A stretch of DNA of 28,273 nucleotides from positions 1 to 28,273 of the forward strand of contig JBBRQP010000034.1 of the NCBI GenBank assembly GCA_038226175.1, written 5' to 3'. The notes beneath the pieces were generated by a model. That model worked only from the letters and a program-made list of their open reading frames with translations. It was not told the origin of the DNA and ran no database searches. This stretch comes from JBBRQP01 sp038226175 (GTDB taxonomy: Bacteria > Cyanobacteriota > Cyanobacteriia > Gloeobacterales > Anthocerotibacteraceae). The position numbers and the translations under genes are program-made. Below, piece after piece: positions 20,993 to 28,273 of this stretch; positions within the stretch are counted from its first letter, which is position 1, and each line of letters starts with the position of its first letter.

Positions 20993-22761
20993 AACTAGCT
21001 GAATTTTTACCCCGTTTTGTAGATCAGCCTCACCGCCTGTTTAGTTTTGCCGCAAATCTTAGCTTGCAACTACGTAGCGCACCCCTATTGTTGGCTCTGC
21101 TCGGCCTTAATACTCCCGTTCTGGCAACTCCGGGCGCGGTGGCTTCAGCTCATCCTTTGGCGACCACAGCCGGGATCGCAATGTTCAAACAAGGCGGCAA
21201 TGCCATTGATGCGGCAGTAGCAACGGCCTTTGTGCTGGGTGTAGTCGAGCCTTCAGGCTCAGGGATTGGTGGTGGTGGTTTTGCCTTAGTCTACAGTGCG
21301 CGCGCGCATCGTACCCGAGTTTTGGATTTTCGGGAGGTAGCACCGCGAGCAGCTAAGCCATCTTTGTATATTGATGCTAGTGGCAAACCTAGCCTCACAC
21401 GTTCTCAAGAAGGTATTCTCGCTGGGGGTGTGCCCGGTGAGGTGCGCGGCTTGGTTCGTCTACAAAAATCCTATGGACGTTTACGCTTAGGCCAAGTTCT
21501 AGCCCCAGCAATTGGGCTGGCAGCGCAGGGTTTTGCGGTCAGTGCAAGGCTACATGAACAGTTACTTAACCAGCGTAATCGTCTAACACAACAAGCCGCA
21601 CTAGCAGCTATTTGGTATCCACAAGGTATTACCCCGCTACCTGGCGATATCCTCAAACAACCTGATCTCGCCCGAACCATGCAGGCGATTGCCCAGACCC
21701 AAGGCGAATCTTTTTATACGGGCAAGACCAGTCGTCTGTGGTTAAAATTTCAGCAAACAGAAAAAGGCTTAGTCACAGCCGCCGACCTCAAGTCTTACCA
21801 ACCCCTCTGGCGCGAACCCTTAAGTGGTCAATATCGGGGACTAACAGTACTCAGTATGCCGCCTCCGAGTTCGGGCGGGGTGCATCTACTCCAGATGCTA
21901 AATATGTTTAGTGGGCAAAACCTAGCGGCGATGACCGATGCTGACCGGACAGAATTTATGGCTGAGGCGATGAAACGAGCCTATGCTGATCGCTCGCGTT
22001 TCCTCGGCGATCCCGCTTTTGTACCAGTTCCTGTAAACGCCCTGCTCACGCCAACCTATGCCCAAAAGCTAGCGGCGACCATCAATTCAAAACCTACACC
22101 TAGTGCAGAAATCACACCTGGTGCCTTACTTGATCCTAAGATCCTGGCACAATTTCGTACTTGGGAACAAAAGCAGCATGAGTCTCTCCAAACTTCACAT
22201 CTGAGCACAATGGATGCCTTGGGCAATGCGGTATCTCTGACCCAAACAATCAATGGTTCCTTTGGGGCAGGGGTCGTAGTGCCAGGAACAGGGGTCTTGC
22301 TCAACAACGAAATGGATGACTTTTCTTTGGCTCCTAATACGCCTAATCTTTTTGGTCTTGTCGGAGATGTGGCTAACGCGATTGCCCCCAACAAGCGTCC
22401 TCTTAGTTCGATGACACCGACCCTTGTTTTCAAAAATGGTAAGCCCTGGCTCGCAGTTGGTAGTCCTGGTGGCGCCTTTATCATCACGGCGGTGCTGCAA
22501 ACCATCGTCAACGTCATCGATTTGCAGTTCCCCCTAGATAAAGCCGTAGCAACGCCGCGATTTCATCACCAGTGGTTGCCTGACCAACTTTTTGTCGAGA
22601 CAGGATTAGCCCGCGAAGTAACGACAGACCTCAGTAATCGTGGCTATACCCTCAAATTCCTGCCTGCTATGGGCAATGTCCAAGCGGTAATGTTTGATGC
22701 CAACAAATTTACAGCGGTTGCTGATCCCCGTCGCGAGGGTACAGGTCAGATTTGGCAATAG
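20989..22761 (+). CDS. ggt: Gamma-glutamyltransferase precursor
   Basis: N-terminal-nucleophile enzyme of 590 residues that hydrolyses or transfers gamma-glutamyl groups, for example from glutathione. A long leader (about 47 residues) ends in a hydrophobic stretch APLLLALLGL and TPVLA, so export is likely. The precursor should self-cleave before Thr402 (QTSHLSTMD); GNAVSLTQTINGSFG, NNEMDDFS, PLSSMTPT and GSPGGAFI are the small-subunit motifs. The ATG overlaps the egtB stop in ATGA, so translation is coupled. Whether it serves ergothioneine synthesis or glutathione turnover is open. Confidence 0.92.
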   Translation: MKLAEFLPRFVDQPHRLFSFAANLSLQLRSAPLLLALLGLNTPVLATPGAVASAHPLATTAGIAMFKQGGNAIDAAVATAFVLGVVEPSGSGIGGGGFALVYSARAHRTRVLDFREVAPRAAKPSLYIDASGKPSLTRSQEGILAGGVPGEVRGLVRLQKSYGRLRLGQVLAPAIGLAAQGFAVSARLHEQLLNQRNRLTQQAALAAIWYPQGITPLPGDILKQPDLARTMQAIAQTQGESFYTGKTSRLWLKFQQTEKGLVTAADLKSYQPLWREPLSGQYRGLTVLSMPPPSSGGVHLLQMLNMFSGQNLAAMTDADRTEFMAEAMKRAYADRSRFLGDPAFVPVPVNALLTPTYAQKLAATINSKPTPSAEITPGALLDPKILAQFRTWEQKQHESLQTSHLSTMDALGNAVSLTQTINGSFGAGVVVPGTGVLLNNEMDDFSLAPNTPNLFGLVGDVANAIAPNKRPLSSMTPTLVFKNGKPWLAVGSPGGAFIITAVLQTIVNVIDLQFPLDKAVATPRFHHQWLPDQLFVETGLAREVTTDLSNRGYTLKFLPAMGNVQAVMFDANKFTAVADPRREGTGQIWQ

Positions 22762-22789
22762 GCTTTCTTAGGGATGGACTTGGAAAATC

Positions 22790-23107
22790 TTATCTTTTTA
22801 ATGCAAGCAGGATACTGATCCCCGCCAAGATCAGCGTCCCAATAACCAGTCCCCAAGACTGACGAGGCCGATATTTAAGGGGCATAGCTTGAGGCTGACG
22901 TTGATCCCGATAGAGCGTGCATTGGGTCGCCCGAGGATAATTGGGTAAGGTACAGGTTTCTTCGGCGTGATAAATACAGGTGGTACAGAGCACTTCTGCA
23001 TTAGTTGCTTTGATGATCGGTACGCCAAAATAATCAGAGGTCTTACCGCAAGTTGGGCAGTGCGTGGCTTGCGCAGGGTATAACGTACTGCAACGAGAAC
23101 ATTTCAT
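22790..23107 (-). CDS. Zinc-ribbon protein with C-terminal membrane anchor
   Basis: A 105-residue protein with an N-terminal zinc ribbon (Cys3-x2-Cys6 and Cys17-x2-Cys20), a second Cys group (CTTC at 41-44, then Cys52 and Cys63) and one hydrophobic helix near the C-terminus (about 85-103, LVIGTLILAGISILLAL) ending KR. This suggests a tail-anchored protein with both metal sites in the cytoplasm. The function is unknown. It is convergent with ggt and divergent from murQ, alone in its transcription unit. Confidence 0.75.
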   Translation of the reverse strand: MKCSRCSTLYPAQATHCPTCGKTSDYFGVPIIKATNAEVLCTTCIYHAEETCTLPNYPRATQCTLYRDQRQPQAMPLKYRPRQSWGLVIGTLILAGISILLALKR

Positions 23108-23178
23108 AGGGAAATTCGTGGTATAAACGGGGCGATGGACATCATTCCATCATAGAAGTTTCGTTGTGCTGTATCACC

Positions 23179-24072
23179 ATGACCCAAGACCGGGGCTTTT
23201 TATTGACCGAGCAGCAAAATATCCAGAGTCGGCACTTGGAAACCATGCCTGCTCTTGATTTTGTCCACCTCATGAATCAGCAAGACCAAGTGGTTGTCGC
23301 AGCTATCGCCCAGATTGCTCCAGTTATCGCTGAGGCCATCACCCAAACTGCTGCACGGCTCGCCCAGGGCGGACGGCTTTTTTATATCGGAGCTGGCACT
23401 AGTGGGCGTTTAGGAGTATTGGATGCCAGTGAGTGCCCACCCACATTTTGTACAACACCGGAGCTAGTCCAGGGGATCATTGCCGGAGGATATACTGCCT
23501 TGACGCGCAGTGCCGAAGGTGCTGAGGATGATGCTGAAGCTGGCAAACAAGCACTCATTACCGCCGAGCTTACAGCCCAAGATGTAGTTGTTGGGATCAC
23601 CGCTGGTGGCACAACGCCCTATGTTCATGGTGCTTTACGTGTAGCTCAAGAAATTGGAGCTTTGAGTATATTCTTTGCTTGTGTCCCGACCGAACAAGTC
23701 AAAGCAGCCTACGATATTGAGCTACGACCGCTCGTTGGTGCCGAGATTTTAACGGGATCAACCCGCCTCAAGGCCGGAACTGCTACCAAGATGGTGCTCA
23801 ATATGCTCTCGACCGGGGTGATGATCGCCCTAGGTAAGGTCTACGATAACTTGATGGTGGACGTGGCTGTGACTAACCAAAAACTCCATGACCGAGCCGT
23901 ACGCATTCTTATCACATTGACTGGCCTCGACCGTCTTGGCGCAACCGAGCTGCTCAACAGAGCTGACAACCGGGTCAAGGTTGCTCTTGTGATGCAGCAG
24001 CGCAGGCTCGGGGTCTTAGAAGCCGAACACTGGTTAACTCAACACCAAGGCTCATTGCTTAGTTTGTCTTAG
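23179..24072 (+). CDS. murQ: N-acetylmuramic acid 6-phosphate etherase
   Basis: Cytosolic peptidoglycan-recycling enzyme that splits the lactyl ether of MurNAc 6-phosphate. The 297-residue protein starts MTQDRGFLLTEQQN, and has the MurQ signature with LETMPALDFVHLMNQQD and a SIS sugar-phosphate domain: YIGAGTSGRLGVLDASECPP (about 73-92), then GITAGGTTPY and GSTRLKAGTATKMVLNMLST. The ATG at 23179 is preferred over a TTG at 23164. No anmK or phosphotransferase partner is adjacent. It converges on the DUF3110 gene with 7 bases between the stops. Confidence 0.95.
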   Translation: MTQDRGFLLTEQQNIQSRHLETMPALDFVHLMNQQDQVVVAAIAQIAPVIAEAITQTAARLAQGGRLFYIGAGTSGRLGVLDASECPPTFCTTPELVQGIIAGGYTALTRSAEGAEDDAEAGKQALITAELTAQDVVVGITAGGTTPYVHGALRVAQEIGALSIFFACVPTEQVKAAYDIELRPLVGAEILTGSTRLKAGTATKMVLNMLSTGVMIALGKVYDNLMVDVAVTNQKLHDRAVRILITLTGLDRLGATELLNRADNRVKVALVMQQRRLGVLEAEHWLTQHQGSLLSLS

Positions 24073-24079
24073 TGCTCAG

Positions 24080-24433
24080 CTACAGTAATTTTTCTAAGCG
24101 TTGGCGCAATAGGTCAAGCTCTGAGGGGGCAGCTGATGCGCCATCGGCAGACCAAGCCAACTGCTCGACGTTTTGTTGGGGAGGTACAGCGAGCGTTCCT
24201 TTTTCAACAATGCTCAAGGTTAGTTGGGCATCTTCACAAAAACTACGTAACTCCTCTTCATCTAGAGATTCAACTGAGGCACTCAAAAAGTCTTGAGCTT
24301 CCAAAAGTAAGGCATAACGGGTTGCATCATCTCCATCTTCAAAGGCAACCACCGTATTTTGACCGTTGATTGCCAGAGTGTAGATGCCTTCGTTATCAGA
24401 ACCTGCATTAAACAATAAAACTGATAGCCGCAT
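24080..24433 (-). CDS. DUF3110 family protein
   Basis: A 117-residue protein that I recognise as the cyanobacterial DUF3110 family: start MRLSVLLFNAGSDNEGIYTL, then VVAFEDGDDATRYALLLEAQ and EKGTLAVPPQ. It is acidic and soluble, with an alpha/beta pattern; the function is unknown. GGGGAA precedes the ATG. It follows the desaturase gene by 24 bases on the same strand and so is probably the second gene of that operon. Confidence 0.8.
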   Translation of the reverse strand: MRLSVLLFNAGSDNEGIYTLAINGQNTVVAFEDGDDATRYALLLEAQDFLSASVESLDEEELRSFCEDAQLTLSIVEKGTLAVPPQQNVEQLAWSADGASAAPSELDLLRQRLEKLL

Positions 24434-24457
24434 GGCTTCCCCAAAATCCTCCGTTTA

Positions 24458-25504
24458 TTATAAATCGCGAATGGGGATGTGATAGCCTTCGTGGTCACTA
24501 AGGTGGCAGGTACTCACGATATTGTGCATGTAGGCCCAGTCAAATTTACCTTCATGGACAAATTCCGGCCAAGCTGCTTTGATCGCCGCCCGGGCTTGGG
24601 GAAGATGATAGTAGGGGATCGCTGTCGATAGATGATGCGGAATGTGTACGCCAATGTTGTAAGCCACGACTTCGACCCACCAAGGATAGGTGCAGTCAAT
24701 CGTCCCAAATAATTGGGCTTTAACTGGATTCCAGCTATCAGCCGGGTAATAGGGCACATCAGGGCGATTGTGGTGAATCAATGTAAATGTACTGAGCCAA
24801 AAGTGAAAAACCACCCAAGGCATCAACCAATAGCTCACGAATCCCCAGAGTCCGCCAAAATAAAATAAGGCTGAGAAACAAACTAAGGCAAAAATGCTGA
24901 CCACGGCAATCGAGAACCGGGCTTCTGACCATTCCTGCGCCCGGAATTTGTTTTTGTCGTAGTGAAACAGAAACAAGTGAATTTCTGAGGCAAACCACCA
25001 ACCATAGCCATGAACATGACGATAGAAAAACTGGTCTAACGGCGACATCTGCTGATAAGTTTCTGGGGTTAAGGTGCGCCAGCTGTTGTCTTTGTCTTGG
25101 TGATTAGTCCAAGCATGGTGACGATTGTGCATGATGCGCCAGCTATGAAATGGATACAACGTCGGCAATAGGAGTGTATGACCAATAAGATCATTGAGCC
25201 ATTTGGAAGAAGAAAAAGACCGATGACCACAATCATGGGCTAACACAAAATTACCCCAAAAAACAGTCCCAATCCAAACCCAAAACAACGGTGCTAGCCA
25301 AACCGGACTAATCACCATCAGCGCGTAAGAAGCACCCAAAATACCCACGTGTAATAGAACCGCCAAGAGACCACGTCGGGTATCTTTTTGGAAGCATTCA
25401 CGGGGAATAGTGGCTAAAACGTCTTGGTAAGAAATGGTCTCTAAGCGTTGCAGTAACTTCTGATTTTTGGCGCGAATATCTTGACTTTCCAAGCTCTTAA
25501 CCAC
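24458..25504 (-). CDS. DesA-type membrane fatty acid desaturase
   Basis: A 348-residue di-iron membrane desaturase. The three histidine boxes are HDCGH (90-94), HNRHH (126-130) and HIPHH (287-291). Four membrane spans are likely (about 47-66, 68-88, 197-216 and 219-242). The text around the boxes (LYPFHSWRIMHNRHH) is closer to delta-12 DesA than to omega-3 DesB or delta-9 DesC, so introduction of a second double bond into oleoyl lipids is my best guess. The start is a GTG at 25504 with GGGGA 6 bases upstream. It heads an operon with the DUF3110 gene. Confidence 0.85.
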   Translation of the reverse strand: MVKSLESQDIRAKNQKLLQRLETISYQDVLATIPRECFQKDTRRGLLAVLLHVGILGASYALMVISPVWLAPLFWVWIGTVFWGNFVLAHDCGHRSFSSSKWLNDLIGHTLLLPTLYPFHSWRIMHNRHHAWTNHQDKDNSWRTLTPETYQQMSPLDQFFYRHVHGYGWWFASEIHLFLFHYDKNKFRAQEWSEARFSIAVVSIFALVCFSALFYFGGLWGFVSYWLMPWVVFHFWLSTFTLIHHNRPDVPYYPADSWNPVKAQLFGTIDCTYPWWVEVVAYNIGVHIPHHLSTAIPYYHLPQARAAIKAAWPEFVHEGKFDWAYMHNIVSTCHLSDHEGYHIPIRDL

Positions 25505-25577
25505 TGCAATCCCCGAAAAAATATGCTTGTGTATCCTAACATGGCTTAATCAATCTTAAGGAAAAGTAAGCTGATCT

Positions 25578-26027
25578 TTAAGATTTATGAGAAACCATGC
25601 GCAAATGCTCGACCAAAGCCCGTAATCCCAAACGGTAGCTGTTAGCTCCGAAACCAGTAATTTGACCCAGAGCCACACCTGCTACATAAGAATGATGACG
25701 AAATTCTTCGCGACAGTAAATGTTGGAGAGATGAACCTCAACACAAGGTAATCCAACTGCGCTGAGAGCATCTCTGAGGGCAATACTGGTGTGGGTATAA
25801 GCAGCAGGATTGATTAAAATTCCTTCAAATTTCCCGAGTGCTTGCTGAATTGCAGTAACTAATTCACCTTCATAGTTGCTCTGAATAATACTAAGAGAGG
25901 CTTTTAATTCGAGGGCTTCACGACGCAAAAAATTATCAATCTCATCCAAAGAAAGACTGCCGTAAATCGTAGGTTCACGTTGTCCCAGCAGATTTAGATT
26001 AGGCCCATGTAAAACCAGGATATTCAC
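25578..26027 (-). CDS. aroQ: 3-dehydroquinate dehydratase, type II
   Basis: Third step of the shikimate pathway. The 149-residue protein has the type II motifs HGPNLNLLGQREPTIYG with the catalytic Tyr and Arg, NPAAYTHTSIALRDA, and VEVHLSNIYCREEFRHHS with the catalytic His. The start is GTG at 26027 (VNILVLHGPN), which matches the family's short N-terminus; the open frame runs upstream to 26138 but there overlaps the small gene in another frame. The small gene at 26038 ends 10 bases upstream, so aroQ is likely its operon partner. Confidence 0.92.
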   Translation of the reverse strand: MNILVLHGPNLNLLGQREPTIYGSLSLDEIDNFLRREALELKASLSIIQSNYEGELVTAIQQALGKFEGILINPAAYTHTSIALRDALSAVGLPCVEVHLSNIYCREEFRHHSYVAGVALGQITGFGANSYRLGLRALVEHLRMVSHKS

Positions 26028-26037
26028 AAATAAAAAG

Positions 26038-26172
26038 TTATCGGCGGCGGTGCATAGGGCGGCCTTCGCGCACAGGGATCGGAATGGGTACCAAACTAGG
26101 TTGCTGTGAAGGCGAGAGCAACTCGGCAATGTCTTCAAGTAGTTCTTTGATCTTCTGGACGGCTTTTTTCAT
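26038..26172 (-). CDS. Small basic protein (44 residues) upstream of aroQ
   Basis: ATG at 26172, stop at 26040-26038. The peptide MKKAVQKIKELLEDIAELLS has a regular amphipathic helix, followed by a Pro-rich segment (LVPIPIPVREGRP) and the basic end MHRRR. This helix plus PxPV plus Arg-rich tail resembles small cyanobacterial proteins I have seen without a named function. No strong ribosome binding site is visible. A TATAAT box lies 26 bases upstream. The gene was probably skipped by length filters elsewhere; coding status is likely but unproven. Confidence 0.55.
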   Translation of the reverse strand: MKKAVQKIKELLEDIAELLSPSQQPSLVPIPIPVREGRPMHRRR

Positions 26173-26197
26173 GAGTCGTTTCACTGCACGTACCGCA

Positions 26198-26203
26198 ATT
26201 ATA
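26198..26203 (-). promoter_or_regulatory. -10 box before the small gene and aroQ
   Basis: A perfect TATAAT on the minus strand, 25 bases upstream of the ATG at 26172. No convincing -35 box at the usual spacing. Confidence 0.4.
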
Positions 26204-26240
26204 GTGCCTTTATCCAAAGAGATGATCCTTTGGTTAAATT

Positions 26241-27488
26241 TTATTTAAGGCGGCGGCGTAACTGGTCTAAAGCACTGTGTGCACTGAGCCAGCGAATCAT
26301 CTCACGACTCTGAGTTTGCCCAAAACGATAGACTTGGCAAGCTTGGTAGTCGGCTCCAGCCAAAGCGATATAAACCAAGCCCACAGGCTTATCTATGGTT
26401 CCACCACCGGGTCCAGCAACACCCGTAATAGCGATCCCCCAGTCACTATTGAGCTGCTGGCGAATGCCTTGAGCCATCTGTTGCGCAACCATGGTACTGA
26501 CGGCACCCTCGCTATCTAAAGTCTGGGGATCAACTGCGAGTAGGCTGATTTTGACTGCATTAGCATAGGCAATAACTCCGCCCCCAAAATAATCAGAACT
26601 GCCGGGGATCGCACTCAAAAGTTGACCGAGTAACCCTCCTGTGCATGATTCGGCGACGGCAACTGACTGACCTTTAGCGCGCAAAAGTTCACCAACTACC
26701 CGCGCCAGACTGGCCTCTGTTCCCCCAAAATAGCTATCTCCACCTAGGCCAATTAATTCGTCAATCACCGGAGCCATCAAGATTCGGGCCGCAGCTTCGG
26801 TCTGTGCTGAGGCTGTCACCCGCAGTTGAACTTCACCACGCAGGGCGTAGGGTGCAACCGTGGGATTAGGGTTATCGAGTAGATGAGCCGCAGCTTCTGC
26901 CAAATTCGCCTCTCCCACACCCCAAAAACGCAGTAGCTCGCTGAGAAAAACCGTTTGCCCCCAGCCCAGCTGACGCAAATAGGGCACAGCGGTTGCTTGC
27001 CACATCGCCGTCATCTCCGAGGGCACACCCGGAAAGGTCAAAATATGTAAACCGGGTCGCGCCTCCCAACAGATACCGACGGCTGTACCCCAGGGATTGG
27101 GCAATACGTCAGCTCCTTGGGGCAGCTGACATTGCTTGCGCTGAGTTGGACTCGGGATGCGACCCCGGCGCGTAAAAAGTTCTTGCAAAGCCAGCCATAA
27201 CTGCGGGTCTTCGACCAAAGGGACGTGAAAATAATCCGCGAGCGTCTCATGGGTCAGGTCATCAGCGGTGGGTCCTAGCCCTCCGGTCAAAATTAGCACT
27301 CCTGAGCGGGCACAGGCTACATCTAGGGCTTGGTGAATACGGCTAGGATTATCCCCGACCACGGTTTGGAAATAATGAGGCATACCCAATTGCGCGAGCG
27401 CTTGCGCTAAAAACTGGGCATTGGTATTGAGTACCTGACCGAGTAGCAGTTCACTCCCAACACAGATGACTTCAGCAGCTTGATGCAT
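26241..27488 (-). CDS. cinA: CinA family protein (NMN deamidase / ADP-ribose pyrophosphatase type)
   Basis: A 415-residue two-domain protein. The N-terminal molybdopterin-binding-like (COG1058) domain has GSELLLGQVLNTN and TGGLGPTADDLT; the C-terminal pyridine nucleotide deamidase domain has AESCTGGLLGQLLS, GVIAYANAVK and ITGVAGPGGGT. Family members recycle damaged or breakdown products of NAD. The ATG at 27488 shares one base with the rdgB stop (TGATG); a GTG one codon upstream is also possible. TAGGTC is about 8 bases before the ATG. It is translationally coupled to rdgB, another nucleotide clean-up gene. Confidence 0.92.
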   Translation of the reverse strand: MHQAAEVICVGSELLLGQVLNTNAQFLAQALAQLGMPHYFQTVVGDNPSRIHQALDVACARSGVLILTGGLGPTADDLTHETLADYFHVPLVEDPQLWLALQELFTRRGRIPSPTQRKQCQLPQGADVLPNPWGTAVGICWEARPGLHILTFPGVPSEMTAMWQATAVPYLRQLGWGQTVFLSELLRFWGVGEANLAEAAAHLLDNPNPTVAPYALRGEVQLRVTASAQTEAAARILMAPVIDELIGLGGDSYFGGTEASLARVVGELLRAKGQSVAVAESCTGGLLGQLLSAIPGSSDYFGGGVIAYANAVKISLLAVDPQTLDSEGAVSTMVAQQMAQGIRQQLNSDWGIAITGVAGPGGGTIDKPVGLVYIALAGADYQACQVYRFGQTQSREMIRWLSAHSALDQLRRRLK

Positions 27489-28063
27489 CACGAAGACCTA
27501 GCAGTAAGTTGGGCAAAATAAACTAACAGGTGTCGTAAGGATTGACCACGATGGCTAACTAACTGTTTTTGAGCATGGGTCATCTCAGCGAGGGTACAGG
27601 CTAGCGGCGGATAATAAAAAATTGGGTCGTAGCCAAAGCCCCCTGTCCCGCGACTAGCTGTCAACAGCTCTCCTTCACAATAGCCTTCTACTTCATATAA
27701 AATCTCGCTACCTGAGGTTAATACCAGCGACGATACAAAGCGCGCCCGGCGGTCAGTTTGCCCTTGCATTTCTCCTAAGACCCGCGCGATGCGTTCAGCG
27801 TCCGTGTTGCCCCACCGCGCCGAATAAATGCCTGGTCGCCCGCCGAGAGCTTGAACCTCTAGCCCCGAATCCTCACCTAAAGCCCAGTGCCCGCTAGCCT
27901 TTGCCACCCCTAAGGCTTTTAAACGGGCATTTTCTCGAAACGTCGCGCCAGTTTCTTCGATCTCCAGTTCATCGGGCTTGAGTACAATCTCCCAACCTGT
28001 TAGCAAGTCGCGCATTTCTAAGATTTTGTTGGCATTACTGGTGGCAAGCATGAGAGCGAGCAT
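27488..28063 (-). CDS. rdgB: Non-canonical purine NTP pyrophosphatase (RdgB/HAM1)
   Basis: Hydrolyses dITP, ITP and XTP to monophosphates and keeps deaminated purines out of nucleic acids. The 191-residue protein has ATSNANKILEM at the start, the metal-binding GEDSGLEV, YSARWG, GFGYDPIFYYP and the C-terminal SHRGQSLRHL, all family marks. Two starts are possible, ATG at 28063 or 28051; neither has a clear ribosome binding site, and I give the longer. cinA starts at its stop codon. Confidence 0.93.
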   Translation of the reverse strand: MLALMLATSNANKILEMRDLLTGWEIVLKPDELEIEETGATFRENARLKALGVAKASGHWALGEDSGLEVQALGGRPGIYSARWGNTDAERIARVLGEMQGQTDRRARFVSSLVLTSGSEILYEVEGYCEGELLTASRGTGGFGYDPIFYYPPLACTLAEMTHAQKQLVSHRGQSLRHLLVYFAQLTARSS

Positions 28064-28154
28064 GAATTTATAACAGAAAACACTTTTTTATTTTCTCTCA
28101 AGCTCAGACAGCCCTCAACTTTATTTTTGGATGACTAGTAGGCAGCCACAGAGC
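28064..28154. other. Gap between rdgB and the right insertion sequence
   Basis: About 90 bases, AT-rich, without a gene. It should contain the rdgB promoter and the end of the right IS630 element, perhaps near TA-flanked GGCAGCCACAGAGC at 28141-28154, but the other end is outside the window. Confidence 0.25.
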
Positions 28155-28273
28155 TTATGACGGGTAGAGGCGCTTCAGTTTCTCCCGTGCTTCTTTGGTC
28201 GTGAAGCGCCATTGGATTTTCGTCTGTGCTCGATTGCGTTGCTCTTGCCAACACCGTATTGCTTGACCTACCC
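28155..28273 (-). CDS. IS630-family transposase, C-terminal end (cut by window edge)
   Basis: The last 38 codons of a minus-strand gene that enters from the right edge; stop TAA at 28157-28155. The peptide contains WQEQRNRAQTKIQWRFTTKE and ends AREKLKRLYPS, the standard C-terminus of one group of IS630-family (DDE) transposases. The preceding catalytic region lies outside the window, so completeness is unknown. It need not be the same element type as the fragment at the left edge. Confidence 0.75.
   Translation of the reverse strand, partial: VGQAIRCWQEQRNRAQTKIQWRFTTKEAREKLKRLYPS

Noticed and set aside
22056..22517. 153-residue minus-strand frame
   Set aside because: It is antisense to the conserved small-subunit region of ggt, which has full family motifs.
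25553..25588. AATCTTAA...TTAAGATT inverted repeat around the aroQ stop
   Set aside because: Eight AT-rich pairs with a long spacer and no T run; could be chance. Not called a terminator.
26211..26232. CCAAAG...CTTTGG hairpin between cinA and the small gene
   Set aside because: Six pairs with an eight-base loop; on the minus strand, where the genes are read, no T run follows.
1..28273. HIP1 palindromes (GCGATCGC), tRNA genes, CRISPR repeats
   Set aside because: None was noticed by eye. The lack of HIP1 is mildly informative about lineage, but I did not do an exhaustive search and make no claim.
1..28273. Composite transposon carrying the whole window
   Set aside because: The two transposase pieces do not look like the same element and the cargo is mostly core housekeeping genes.

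Overview
The window is a chromosomal segment of an oxygenic cyanobacterium. It carries the cytochrome b6f genes petC-petA, the photosystem II gene psbX (36 residues), a PII protein gene with an NtcA-type site, a DesA-type desaturase, and several small families known mainly from cyanobacteria (DUF3067, DUF3110). The Rieske protein, cytochrome f and PII all depart from textbook cyanobacterial sequences at well-known positions, so I suspect a lineage distant from the usual model strains. I cannot name the species. No rRNA, tRNA, CRISPR array or intact mobile element was found. Both edges cut into IS630-family transposase genes, so the segment is bracketed by insertion sequences.

Layout. Positions 1-84: 5' part of a transposase gene (minus). 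247-2332: purF-trpF (minus). 2447-4451: a DUF3067 gene divergent from petC-petA, ending in a strong two-way terminator. 4518-8965: a minus-strand run of larC, three unrecognised genes packed tightly together, and glnB with its own promoter and NtcA-like site. 9066-11658: a YidB-like gene, a DUF427 gene, recF and a hypothetical gene (plus). 11641-15345: miaA / rpmF / ftsX / zinc-ribbon gene / tRNA nucleotidyltransferase gene, alternating strands with convergent genes overlapping at their stop codons. 15437-19422: a minus-strand export block (PEP-CTERM protein, large alkaline phosphatase, small secreted protein) read from a promoter with a Pho-box-like array of 11-bp repeats, followed by a small hypothetical gene. 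19602-22761: psbX, egtB and ggt (plus), almost without gaps. 22790-24433: a zinc-ribbon membrane protein, murQ and a DUF3110 gene. 24458-28063: a desaturase gene, aroQ behind a 44-residue small protein, then rdgB-cinA (minus). 28155-28273: 3' end of a second transposase gene.

How the genes work together. Most are housekeeping: purine and tryptophan synthesis, the shikimate pathway, tRNA modification and CCA addition, ribosome, division, recombination, nucleotide clean-up and photosynthetic electron transport. Two nutrient circuits are visible in the DNA: nitrogen (NtcA-like box and PII) and phosphate (Pho-box-like repeats before the PEP-CTERM and phosphatase genes). The least explained parts are the three-gene cassette at 4981-7693 and the translational coupling of an ergothioneine-type EgtB to a gamma-glutamyltransferase. 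No stretch longer than about 200 bases lacks a gene.
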